Below are positions 21,599-31,199 of a DNA stretch of 64,000 nt, piece by piece. Position 1 is the stretch's first letter; the number at the start of each line of letters is the position of its first letter. The stretch lies in assembly GCA_024195265.1 (NCBI GenBank), contig JAJLRJ010000015.1, forward strand, positions 1,120,970-1,184,969, in the 5' to 3' direction. A program made the position numbers and the translations under genes. Source of the DNA: Dendrophyllia cribrosa. Its lineage: Eukaryota; Cnidaria; Anthozoa; Scleractinia; Dendrophylliidae. The notes beneath the pieces are model-generated. The model was given only the letters and a program-made list of their open reading frames with translations, did not search any database and was not told the DNA's origin.

Positions 21599-24172
21599 GA
21601 ACTACTAGAACTACAGAACTACTAGAACTACAGAACTACCAGAACTACAGAACTACCAGAACTACAGAACTACGAAAAATACAGAACTACAGAACTACGA
21701 AAAATACAGAACTACAGAACTACCAGAACTACAGAACTACAGAACTACAGAACTACAAGAACTACAAGAACTACAGAACTACAAGAACTACCGAACAACC
21801 GAACTACCGAACTTCCAGAACTACAAAACTACGAGAACTACAGAACTTTAAGAACTTTAAGAACTACAAGAACTACAAGAACTACAAGAACTACCAGAAC
21901 TACAGAACTACAAGAACTACAAGAACTACAGAACTACGAGAACTACCGAACTACATAACTACAAGAACTACCAGAACTACAGAACTACGAGAACTACAGA
22001 ACTACAAAAACTACAAGAACTACTAGAACTACAGAACTACAAGAACTACAAGAATTACCAGAACTACACAACTACGAGAACTACCGAACTACAAAACTAC
22101 CAGAACTACAGAACTACGAGAACTACAGAACTACAGAACCACAAGAACTACAAGAACTACAAGAACTACAAAACTACAGAAACACCAGAACTACCAGAAC
22201 TACAGAACTACGAGAACTACAGAACTACCAGAACTACAAGAACTACCATAACTACGAGAACTACCGAACTACCAGAACTACGAGAACTACCGAACTACCA
22301 AACTACCAGAACTACAGAACTACAAGAACTACAAGAACTACCATAACTACAGAACTACGAGAACTACCAGAACTACAGAACTACGAGAACTACCGAACTA
22401 CCAAACTACAAGAACTACCGAACTACCAAACTACCAGAACTACAGAACTACAAGAACTACCATAACTACAGAACTACCGAACTACCAGAACTACAGAACT
22501 ACGAGAACTACCGAACTATCGAACTACCAGAACTACGAGAACTACAGAACTACAAGAACTACAAGAACTACAGAACTACAGAACTACAAGAACTACAGAA
22601 CTACAAGAACTACAAGAACTACAGAACTACAAGGACTACAACAACTACAACAACTACCAGAACTACAGAACTACCGAACTACAGAACTACAAGAACTACA
22701 GAACTACAGAACTACAGAACTACAAGAACTACAGAACTACGAGAACTGCAGAACTAGCGAACTACCGAACTACAGAACTACCAGAACTACAGAAACACAG
22801 AACTACCAGAACTCCAAGAACTACAAGAACTACGAGAACTACGAGAACTACAGAACTACCAGAACTACAGAACTACAAGAACTACAAGAACTACAGAACT
22901 ACAAGAACTACAGAACTACAAGAACTACCAGAACTACAGAACTACGAGAACTACAGAACTACAAAAACTACAAGAACTACTAGAACTACTAGAACTACAG
23001 AACTACCAGAACTACAGAACTACAGAACTACAAGAACTACAAGAACTAGAGAACTACAAGGACTACCGAACTACAGAACTACAGAACTACCAGGACTACC
23101 AGAACTACATAACTACGAGAACTACGAGAACTACAGAACTACAAGAACTAGTAGAACTACAGAACTACGAGAACTACGGAACTACATAACTACAAGAACT
23201 ACCAGAACTACATAACTACGAGAACTACAGAACAACAAAAACTACAAGAACTACTAGAACTACAGAACTACAAGAACTACCAGAACTACACAACTACGAG
23301 AACTACCGAACTACAAAACTACGAGAACTACAGAACTACGAGAACTACAGAACTACAAGAACTACCAGAACTACAAAACTACAGAAACACCAGAACTACC
23401 AGAACTACAGAACTACGAGAACTGCAGAACTACAGAACTACCAGAACTACAAGAACTACCATAACTACGAGAACTACAAGAACTACCAGAACTACGAGAA
23501 CTACCGAACTACCAAACTACCAGAACTACCGAACTACCAGAACTACAGAACTACAAGAACTACAAAAACTACCATAACTACAGAACTACGAGAACTACCG
23601 AACTACCAGAACTACAGAACTACGAGAACTACCGAACTACCAAACTACCAGAACTACCGAACTAAAAAACTACCAGAACTACCAGAACTACAGAACTACA
23701 AGAACTATAGAACTACAAGAACTACCATAACTACAGAACTACCGAACTACCAGAACTACAGAACTACGAGAACTACCGAACTACCAGAACTACAGAACTA
23801 CGAGAACTACAAGAACTACAAGAACTACAGAACTACAGAACTACGAGAACTGCAGAACTACAAGAACTACAAGAACTACAAGAACTACAAAACTACAGAA
23901 CTACAAGGACTACAACAACTACAACAACTACCAGAACTACAGAACTACTAGAACTACCGAACTACAAGAACTACAGAACTACAGAACTACCAGAACTACA
24001 GAACTACAAGAACTATAGAACTACAAGAACTACCAGAACTACAGAACTACCAAAGCTACAGAACTACCAGAACTACAGAACTACGAGAACCACAAGAACT
24101 ACAAGAACTACAAGAACTACCAGAACTACAGAACTACCAAAGCTACAGAACTACAAGAACTAGGAGAACATC
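21599..24172 (-). repeat. GTAGTTCTG minisatellite, reverse arm (2.6 kb)
   Basis: The same unit as its reverse complement (GAACTACA, GAACTACC, GAACTACGA). It begins within a few bases of the last forward unit and is about 1.0 kb shorter than the forward arm. Confidence 0.97.
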
Positions 24173-24275
24173 TGCCAGAACGGATAGCTTAGAAAGTTTA
24201 GTATGAGTTTCCGAAAGACTTAAACGTTATAAATGCTATATTCGTGACGGTTATCATGAACGTATTACCGAAAAT

Positions 24276-25418
24276 CATACCTATGAAAGTCTCCCTGCTG
24301 GACGGTTGTGCCTAAATCATACCGTCCAGAAGGACGTCGGACTTACTAATGCTTTGTGTTATGCCATGTAGCCCTTACATGTACACAGGCAATTTGTCTC
24401 CTTGGACCAAAATGCTTTCCCGAGATGTCCAAGCACCTTATGTAGCCTTTCTGAAAGCTGAAATGCCTGTACGTACCCTTTGAAGGGTGCAAATGAAGAT
24501 AAATTGCGGAGCAACAGAAAGCGTGTACTCACTGTCTGGGATCTGGATGGAAAGGGACGTTGTGAAGTCAACACCCAAATGTCTCCCAAACAAAGCAACG
24601 GAAAAAAATCATAAAAAATCGAGATTTCATCGTACAAACCTGAAACTTGGTACACTGACTCTCAAGATACAGCCCTACATTTTAATATGTGATATGGGCC
24701 GATCTGATGAGATGATGTCATCTCATTTTGATTAACAGATGTTAAAACAGTAAAATCGCAAAAAAATGCTGACTGAACCAAAAAATCGTGTTTTTTCAAA
24801 ATTGCAATTAGTAGCCCATGCCATTTTATGGCTTTCCTGTAAGTTTCAACCTAATCGATTAGATGGTTTCGAAGTTATAATGGTTCGAAGGTTAAAAAAT
24901 CAAAATCAAGTTTTCAGGCATGAATTGCCCTCATAGTCTGAAATGCCCTCAATTTTTGGGCATGAATTGCCCTCATAGTCTGAAATGCCCTCAATTTTCG
25001 GTGCCCTCATAGCCTGAAATGCCCTCATTTTGGTATGAATTGCCCTCTTCAATAACTTCAATAACGTTGGACTAATTATAACTCCATTTCTACACAAGTT
25101 ACAAAACTGACACGGTACACATACTCTCTAGATGACCACCTACATTTTGACATGCGTCATGTGCGGAACCAATGATATGACGTATTACATTTTAATTGAT
25201 AACTGTCAAAACAGCAAATTTTAGACAAAATGCTGACAAAAGCAGGTTTTGAAGTTAACTGTTCTAAGTTATAGGAATCCAAGATGGTAAACAAAACCAT
25301 AGCTACTTATCTAAAATTGTTACATAAAATACACTATAAAAAAACATTACAAGACCAAGAGCAAACGCTAGCTAACTTGATAACAAAAAAAAAAAACAAT
25401 GGGTGTACAAATGAGACA
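24276..25418. other. Non-coding flank with GCCCTCA cluster B and a diverged repeat
   Basis: 24917-25055 holds seven GCCCTCA words at about 16-24 bp spacing, like cluster A. Sequence around 24640-24900 resembles 31850-32110, and 25090-25260 is a third diverged copy; shared words are CTTTCCTGTAAGTTTCAA and TGGTTCGAAGGT. The open frames at 24359-24735 and 24906-25097 are uninterpretable; the last simply reads the GCCCTCA repeat. Confidence 0.6.
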
Positions 25419-25532
25419 AATCTTTGAGCGGCTTTTACTTAAAGAGGATTTTGTTGTTTGACCTCAAACTTGTAGGTGCAAACATCTCTTCCGGTGGTTG
25501 ACTCATTTCTAAAGCAGTGTCAAACCCGCCCA

Positions 25533-26020
25533 GAAAACAACCCATACTAGCAGCCCACCGACCATGTGAGATCTGTCTTGAATTTCCTGGTCCCCCTCGC
25601 CTTTTTGTGTAAGGTGCGAGTATTATCCTGAGACTTGGTTATGTTAAAACGTAACCAAAAGCCATTCAGGGGGTGTCATCGGGTAATTAGCCCGACTCTT
25701 TGTCGCCAGGTGAAGACGTTGAATCCTTTTATGGGCTCTAGGCTGACTTAATGCTTCTGTGGGGCACTCCCCAGGGGTTGGCTACCCCAGCTCGTGTTTT
25801 ATCCCTGACAAAAGACATTAAGTGCCAAAACCCAACTATTTACAATGGAATGATATATTTGAGTATGTACATTATTTACAGAGGTTAAAATATTTACAAT
25901 TTTATGTACATGTCCTCATTTACAATAAATAGCTCGATAATAGTTTACAGCATTATATACAATTCTATTTGCATGACTATTTTACATGACTTCAACTATG
26001 TTGAGTCTGACAAATTTTAA
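25533..26020 (-). repeat. Shared 3-prime region, copy 2
   Basis: Match to 16838-17340. It lies between the 3-prime TIR and the last reading frame of the 5.8-kb element. The adjoining 26000-26130 is repeated in diverged form at 26132-26260 (TGAGTCTGACAAATTT and CTCAACGTATTAACGTT). Confidence 0.8.
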
Positions 26021-26228
26021 CTTTTTTTAAATATTTTTTTATTTGTATTTTTGTTGTTTTTTTTTGTTTTCTTCTAAAACCTCAACGTATTAACGTTCTA
26101 CGCCTTTGTTAGCGTTTTAAAGATGTTCTATATTGAGTCTGACAAATTTGAACTTTTTTGTATATTTTCATTTGTAATCTTTTTCTGTTTGTTTTCTTCT
26201 AAGAACTCAACGTATTAACGTTTTAACT

Positions 26229-26696
26229 TCACGCTTTTTTTAGCAATTTAAAGATGTTCTTTACTTTGTCCATACATCTCTTCTTTCCGTTTTCTTCGAA
26301 TATCCGTCTAAGCTCCTCAGTCTCCCGAAAGATGCTCTCTAAGTAAATTCGTCCCGGATACTTCTTTTCCCGTGAAAACCGTTTCATAAGAATCACATTA
26401 TCGCGAGGACTCCACTCTTTTCTTTTCGAGGATGTTGCAGTAGTTCCTGCACCTTCATCAACAAAGTCGTAAACGTCTCCCCGTGTTGCTACTACAGACT
26501 CATAAATGGTAGACTTTTGAGGGGAAACTCTTTTTTCTGGTGATTTTGATGTGGACTGGCGAGCGCGCACACGGTCCGCAACTTTCCTATCCATGCCTGG
26601 CACTAACAAAAGGGGACTCAATGAGGTGTCCTTCATCTTGTCTCGTACGTCATTAAGTTTCACGATAGAGTTAGATTCTATCAGGTTCTTAAACAA
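26229..26696 (-). CDS. Myb/SANT-like C-terminal frame of the YR element
   Basis: Begins in the second unit of a 334-bp tandem duplication (shared words LFKNLIESNSIVKL, LLLVPGMDRKVAD and VRARQ.TSKSPE). It ends with a tryptophan-containing helical domain, KRKEWSPRDNVILMKRF followed by KRCMDKVKNIFKLLKK, which I read as Myb/SANT-like DNA binding. It is separated from the upstream frame by an A10 run: as written, that frame stops at KNHF, but with one A fewer the reading would continue as KIISELFKNLIES. It is therefore probably the C-terminal domain of the YR protein, reached only by slippage or lost through mutation. Confidence 0.55.
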   Translation of the reverse strand: MFKNLIESNSIVKLNDVRDKMKDTSLSPLLLVPGMDRKVADRVRARQSTSKSPEKRVSPQKSTIYESVVATRGDVYDFVDEGAGTTATSSKRKEWSPRDNVILMKRFSREKKYPGRIYLESIFRETEELRRIFEENGKKRCMDKVKNIFKLLKKA

Positions 26697-26697
26697 C

Positions 26698-27030
26698 TCA
26701 GAAATGATTTTTTTTTTCTTTTTTAGTGAGTGATCTCCTTTGTTCAGCTACAGTTGGCTGTTCCTCTGGCGTTGCTGTCATGGCGCTCTTTTCTGTGATG
26801 GTAGTGGCCTTCTCCTGTGGCGTCGCTGCCATGGTTGTTCCTTTTTCTTCCATGATGGTTCTTTCTTCTGGTGATTTTGATGTGGCCTGGCGAGCGCGCA
26901 CATGGTCCGCAACTTTCCTATCCATGCCTGGCACCAACAAAAGGGGACTCAATGAGGTGTCCTCCTTCATCTTGTCTCGGACCTTGTCGAGTTTTACGAT
27001 AGAGTTAGATTCTATCAGGTTCTTAAACAA
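26698..27030 (-). CDS. Tandem-duplicate linker frame of the YR element
   Basis: First unit of the 334-bp duplication. It reads from LFKNLIESNS through VPGMDRKVAD into a TITEK-type low-complexity tail and stops at the same KKEKKNHF as the preceding frame, again at an A10 run. No domain is recognisable. It should be read as a segment of the larger YR gene rather than a gene of its own. Confidence 0.45.
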   Translation of the reverse strand: MFKNLIESNSIVKLDKVRDKMKEDTSLSPLLLVPGMDRKVADHVRARQATSKSPEERTIMEEKGTTMAATPQEKATTITEKSAMTATPEEQPTVAEQRRSLTKKEKKNHF

Positions 27031-27031
27031 C

Positions 27032-29425
27032 TCAGAAATGATTTTTTTTTTCTCCTTCAGTGAGTGATCTCCTCTGTTCAGTCACAGTTGGCTGTTTCTC
27101 TGGTGTGGCTGTCATGGGGCTTTTTTCTGTGATGGTGGTGGCCTTCTCCTGTGGTGTCGCTGCCGTGGTTGTTTCTTTTTCTTCCGTGACGCTAGTGGTC
27201 TTGTTCTGTGGTGTTGCTGCCATGGTTGATTCCCTCTCTTCTGTGATGGTAATGGCCTTCTCCTGTGTCTTACTCTCTTCTGTGATGGTAATGGCCTTCT
27301 TCTGTATTTGGCTCTTTTCCGTGTTGGTCTTCTCGGTGCCCTCAATGGTGGTGCACATTTCAATAGTGTCGGCCACCTGTGCTGCCATGGTTGATTCCCA
27401 CTCTTCCGTGATGGCAATGACCTCCTCTGTCTGGCTCTTTTCTGTGATGGTGGTCGCCTTCTTGGTGCTCTCAATGGTGGTACACATTTCAATAATGTCG
27501 GCTGCCCGTGCAGCGACAGTTGTAAGATCTTCTCTCAAATAGAAGGTCTCAGCCGTTTTATTGGAGTGGCACATGGCTCTTCTCAATGTCACATCGTCAA
27601 TCTCCATCCCTTCTGTTCTCTTTTGATGACAGGAGGTCACGATCCACTTCCTTATGTTTGTTGCCGTTACACGCAAGTCCGGCCTCACTCCAGTCTTCCT
27701 CCACAATTCTGGGAGTCTTCTGCTGATATTTTTGCTATCAAATGCGCTTCCATCTGAGGCGAGAAAGATGTTGGTTGGAAGGGCACTTCCAAGCTGTGGG
27801 CGGATTTGGGGGATCCACACACTAAGCAGCTGTTGGAGCTCGGCTTTGAGGGAAATTGGCGCCGGGCCATCGACGCCGCGCTTGTGGGCTGGTATTAATA
27901 ACACCTTTTGTTTACCTGTCGGGTCGGTGCGCATAGTGTTGTAGTGGTGCAGATGTGCATTAGCCAAGGCCCCAGGGCGAGTACCAGTCCTCAGCGTAAT
28001 ACGAGCAAGAAGATAGTCTCTGGCATCCATAATCTCGTTGATAGTCAGCAGCGCATTGTCTGCAGCCCTTTCAAAGATATCTTTTGCTTCTTTAATCGGG
28101 GCCGAGTCCATGAAATCGTCCACATCTTTTGTGGTAAGCCTTGTGTCGCATTCTTGCAGAATAAATTCCGTTCTCTCCGGCCTCTTCTCCAGATCAACTG
28201 TCTTCCTCCATCCTTTGAGACTAGGGATGAGGTTCCGGAAAATGCGCAGGCTGTCCTGGTCTAGGTCTGGCACTACTCCTTTCCTGACGCGCTCCTTGAT
28301 GACAAAATTGAGGAAGATTTCCAACGTCCCAAGATACGACCTGATGGTGCCAGCTTTCAGAACGTCCATCTTCACATCAACCCAGTCTGTCCAGACAAGA
28401 AATCCTTCATCTCTTGATAGGACGTCGATGTCTTTTCCTCCTGGGTCCACATCTTCTAGAATGGCTCGTACTCGGGACGCATGCTGCAGCCTGTTTCTGC
28501 CCTTTTTTCTACCACAGTCAGGCTTGTTTAGGTAACTGTAAAATGCCAACAACCATCTATGCCTGTTGTTCTTTGGCTTGGTGGCGTTGAAATAGTCCAT
28601 TTGAGGGTCAGGATAATCTTCGTCATTGTCGTCATCGTCTGACGCTTCCTCTGAGCGTTCGCTCTGTGCCACAGGAGAAACAGAGGCAGCTGGAGTTTGC
28701 CTCGGTGATTCGGAGGGAGTCAGGGCCGGTTTCATTGCTGGAGCAGGTGGATCAGATGGTGGAGTGGGGCTTGTTAGGGTTGCATGAGTGGAACTGTCAG
28801 GGATCGAGGTGGTGGAAGAGGCTGTCTGTGTTGCGGTTGATGTGCTGCTCACTTTCCGCTGTCTTATTTCTCGCTGAATGCTCTCCACCTCATGTCGCCC
28901 TTCATAATCTCTTGCAACTTCCAGGTGTTTCTCTAGCACCGTTCCGGGTTTAAGACGGTGACGGTGAGTGAGGTGGCTCCGAAGGTGGTGGGTGACAGTA
29001 TAACAGTCTCTTATGGGACACCACTTGAACTTTAGGCCTCTTCTCGTCTCGGTTTTAGACTGTCTTTTGGGGCCCCGTCGCTTCCCTTTCCTAACGGCCA
29101 CGCTGAAAATTCGCTCGACGTCCTCCTGTTTGATCAGCCCTTTTTTGGCATGGCTTTGAAGATGGCGTCTGAGGTTGCTGTCCTCTTTATCACAAACTGG
29201 ACACGTGTGTTTTGCATGATGAGACCTCATTCCTTGAGGGTTGGTCGATGTTGCGGACTCAATGTGTTCATCGGATGAAGTGGCCAACTTGGTTCTTTTC
29301 TCGGGTTTGGTTGCATGTTCCTTTGCTCTCTTCCCTTGCCTTCCATCTGTTTTGATTAGCTTTGCAGGGACAGCTATCACTTTCAGTGGCGATGATTCCT
29401 CTTCATCCTCTGATGGAGTGGCCAA
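27032..29425 (-). CDS. Zinc-finger tyrosine recombinase (Crypton-like), main frame of about 797 codons
   Basis: Domains in order: acidic/basic linker repeat (1-50), C2H2 finger CPVCDKEDSNLRRHLQSH (about 75-92), a second C/H-rich motif WCPIRDC...HHLRSHLTHRH (about 135-156), a Ser/Thr/Pro-rich linker (190-260), then a tyrosine recombinase. Catalytic candidates are R483 (RTGTRPGAL), K514 (AHKRG), R592 (ATNIRKW, Thr where the usual box II His stands), H620 (MCHSNKT) and Y629 (ETFYL). The tail is low-complexity TITE-rich. The frame has no ATG at its 5-prime end; it begins mid-repeat at a TTG, because a 9-base A run (29430 region) shifts it relative to the upstream frame, where a sister repeat has 8 A. 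YRs cut and rejoin DNA through the tyrosine; this one presumably mobilises the TIR-bounded element. Confidence 0.8.
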   Translation of the reverse strand: MATPSEDEEESSPLKVIAVPAKLIKTDGRQGKRAKEHATKPEKRTKLATSSDEHIESATSTNPQGMRSHHAKHTCPVCDKEDSNLRRHLQSHAKKGLIKQEDVERIFSVAVRKGKRRGPKRQSKTETRRGLKFKWCPIRDCYTVTHHLRSHLTHRHRLKPGTVLEKHLEVARDYEGRHEVESIQREIRQRKVSSTSTATQTASSTTSIPDSSTHATLTSPTPPSDPPAPAMKPALTPSESPRQTPAASVSPVAQSERSEEASDDDDNDEDYPDPQMDYFNATKPKNNRHRWLLAFYSYLNKPDCGRKKGRNRLQHASRVRAILEDVDPGGKDIDVLSRDEGFLVWTDWVDVKMDVLKAGTIRSYLGTLEIFLNFVIKERVRKGVVPDLDQDSLRIFRNLIPSLKGWRKTVDLEKRPERTEFILQECDTRLTTKDVDDFMDSAPIKEAKDIFERAADNALLTINEIMDARDYLLARITLRTGTRPGALANAHLHHYNTMRTDPTGKQKVLLIPAHKRGVDGPAPISLKAELQQLLSVWIPQIRPQLGSALPTNIFLASDGSAFDSKNISRRLPELWRKTGVRPDLRVTATNIRKWIVTSCHQKRTEGMEIDDVTLRRAMCHSNKTAETFYLREDLTTVAARAADIIEMCTTIESTKKATTITEKSQTEEVIAITEEWESTMAAQVADTIEMCTTIEGTEKTNTEKSQIQKKAITITEESKTQEKAITITEERESTMAATPQNKTTSVTEEKETTTAATPQEKATTITEKSPMTATPEKQPTVTEQRRSLTEGEKKNHF

Positions 29426-30506
29426 CTTGTTTTTTTTTCACGGGTTTGGGTGGATTCTCCTTTGCTCTCTTCCCTTGCCTTCCATCTGTTTTGATTTGCT
29501 TGGCAGGGACAGATATCACTTTCAGTGGCGATGATTCCTCTTCATCCTCTGATGAAGTGGCCAACTTGTTTTTTTTCACGGGTTTGGGTGGATTCTCCTT
29601 TGCTCTCTTCCCTTGCCTTCCATCTGTTTTGATTTGCTTGGCAGGGACAGCTTTCACTTCCATTGGTGATGAATCCTCTTCGTCCTCCGAGTTTGAATCT
29701 GTGTCGCTTTCGGGGAGATAGCTTGGGTCTTGAATGTCTTCTTCTGAGTCCTCCGACACCACATTAAATTTATGAAGCATAACTTCACTTTTGACGAGAA
29801 GGTTACGTAACGCCTGTATCTCGCTTAGCATACAGGTGCAGATGTCCTGCCCATTTATAGTACTTGAGATTTCCTGTTTGGGGAATGCTTCTTTGGCCAT
29901 CCAGCCAAGGTAAGACATCGCGCCCAGGTTGATGTTTTGCAGGAGTATATTCTTCATATATAGGCCAACAGTGCTTAGCTTTTGAGCCGATTGATGTTGT
30001 AGTTTTAGGTTTGCAAAATCGGGCACCCTTGTCATCGACTGGACAATTACCTTGGGACGTTCGTCCAGTTTGAGGACCTGGCGGCACTCTTCCTCTCCCA
30101 GTAAAGCTCTTCCTATGAGTCCTAGTACTTGGTTAAGCTTGTCTTCCCCGTTTTTGTCATTGATGGATTTTAACCAAGAGGCAAACGATTGAACCTGGAC
30201 TTGCATTGTTTCCAGGATGTCGACTGTGTTGGGCCTCCAGCGTAGCTTCTTTTTGAGCTTGTACTTTCCGACAAATTCTAAGATAGATAGAAAATCCTCG
30301 CAGACACCCTTCAGTGTATGAAGGCCTAGTATAGCTGCAGAATGCGCCACTCGGTTCACAATTTCATGATGTCTTTCTAGGCTTTTGAACGCGACTTGTT
30401 TGCGTTCCACGGCTGTCGGCTGCTTGAAATGTGTAAGGCCTAGTTGATCAATAGCCTCTTGATTTCCATCTTTCCCTAGGGCAACTTTTTTTAAAACGTC
30501 TTCCAT
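29403..30506 (-). CDS. N-terminal frame of the YR element, 367 codons
   Basis: Starts at an ATG with G at +4. Residues 1-250 are largely helical with no domain I recognise, including an ICTCMLSEIQALRNLL stretch. Then an acidic region (SEDSEEDIQDPSYLPESD) and two copies of a 45-residue linker repeat containing VPAKQIKTDGRQGKRAKEN. A third copy opens the downstream frame. The frame ends out of phase right after an A9 run, while the downstream YR frame continues the same repeat, so the two are best read as one gene of about 1,150 codons split by a single-base indel (mutation, sequencing error, or slippage). Confidence 0.65.
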   Translation of the reverse strand: MEDVLKKVALGKDGNQEAIDQLGLTHFKQPTAVERKQVAFKSLERHHEIVNRVAHSAAILGLHTLKGVCEDFLSILEFVGKYKLKKKLRWRPNTVDILETMQVQVQSFASWLKSINDKNGEDKLNQVLGLIGRALLGEEECRQVLKLDERPKVIVQSMTRVPDFANLKLQHQSAQKLSTVGLYMKNILLQNINLGAMSYLGWMAKEAFPKQEISSTINGQDICTCMLSEIQALRNLLVKSEVMLHKFNVVSEDSEEDIQDPSYLPESDTDSNSEDEEDSSPMEVKAVPAKQIKTDGRQGKRAKENPPKPVKKNKLATSSEDEEESSPLKVISVPAKQIKTDGRQGKRAKENPPKPVKKKQVGHSIRG

Positions 30507-31112
30507 GACAGCACGAACTGTTAATGATGATACCTATGAACTGCAGGAATGAAGATGTGATGAACAGGACAAAACATCACAGAACTTAGGGAACCCCTGC
30601 ATTTGTTCTCTTGTGTGTATCTTAATTAAGGTCACTTGCCTCGTTTTGGCTAAAATATTGTTTTGATTTGAAAATTTGAAAAGGAGGCTAAAGACGTGAA
30701 GAAAGACGCACACGAGATAACAGATGCATCCGTCATTTCCACGACCAAGGCCGATCGCCAGGTAACAAGACATGCCACACAAGCCATCTACTAGTCTTTG
30801 CCATAATGGCCAACCAACGGACTTTCGACGGCTACATGACACATTCTACATCAGCCAGCTACTAGTCATTGCCTTAATGGCCTACTTACGGAGTTTCGCC
30901 AGCTATACATTCAATGCATGACATATTCCTACATCAGCCGGCTACTAGTCATTGCCTTAATGGCCTACTTACGGATTTTCGCCAGCTATACATAAAATGC
31001 ATGACATATTCCTACATCAGCCGGCTACTAGTCATTGCCCTAATGGCCTACTTACGGATTTTCGCCAGCAATACAAACCCTACCCCCCCCGGAAAACCTC
31101 CCCCCCCCCAAC
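30507..31112. repeat. Element 5-prime region with 83-bp tandem repeat
   Basis: CATCAGCC[AG]GCTACTAG occurs at 30849, 30932 and 31015, exactly 83 bp apart, with a diverged fourth unit at about 30770. Two short C runs (8 and 9) follow at 31083 and 31101. The repeat lies between the start of the reading frame and the 5-prime TIR, where a promoter or recombinase binding sites would be expected; that role is inference. Confidence 0.85.
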
Positions 31113-31199
31113 TGAGTCAACCACCGGAAGAGATGTTTGCACCTACAAGTTTGAGGTCAAACGACAAAATCCTCTTTAAGTTATAGCCGCTCAAAGATT

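Larger units (their letters stand above)
17931..24275. repeat. 6.3-kb palindrome with 89-bp unique outer arms
   Basis: 17931-18019 is the reverse complement of about 24187-24275 (about 86 of 89 bases), including CATGATAACCGTCACGAAT and GAAACTCATACTAAACTTTC. Between them the minisatellite reads GTAGTTC on the plus strand up to 21597 and GAACTAC from 21599 on, so the whole locus is one giant inverted repeat with its axis near 21598 and almost no loop. Confidence 0.9.
25419..31199 (-). mobile_element. 5.8-kb YR-encoding element with 87-bp terminal inverted repeats
   Basis: 25419-25505 and 31113-31199 are inverted copies of each other, 84 of 87 bases identical, with inner ends at TGACTCA / TGAGTCA. 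Between them, on the minus strand, lie an N-terminal helical frame, a zinc-finger tyrosine recombinase and a Myb/SANT-like C-terminal frame, then the shared 3-prime region. No reverse transcriptase is present, so it is Crypton-like rather than DIRS-like. Typical Cryptons lack long TIRs, which makes this unusual. No clear target-site duplication is visible outside the TIRs. Confidence 0.75.

Noticed and set aside
18020..24172. GTAGTTC/GAACTAC array as a possible telomere or centromere repeat
   Set aside because: It does not match the TTAGGG telomere type seen elsewhere in the window, and there is no evidence for centromere function; kept only as a minisatellite palindrome.
27060..27542. 160-codon plus-strand frame rich in Val, Ser and Phe
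   Set aside because: Antisense of the TITE-rich low-complexity tail of the YR frame.
29241..29721. Plus-strand frames with FFFTGLGGFSFALFPCLPSV repeats that look like membrane segments
   Set aside because: They are the antisense of the acidic/basic linker repeat in the YR element; hydrophobicity comes from reading Lys/Glu-rich codons backwards.
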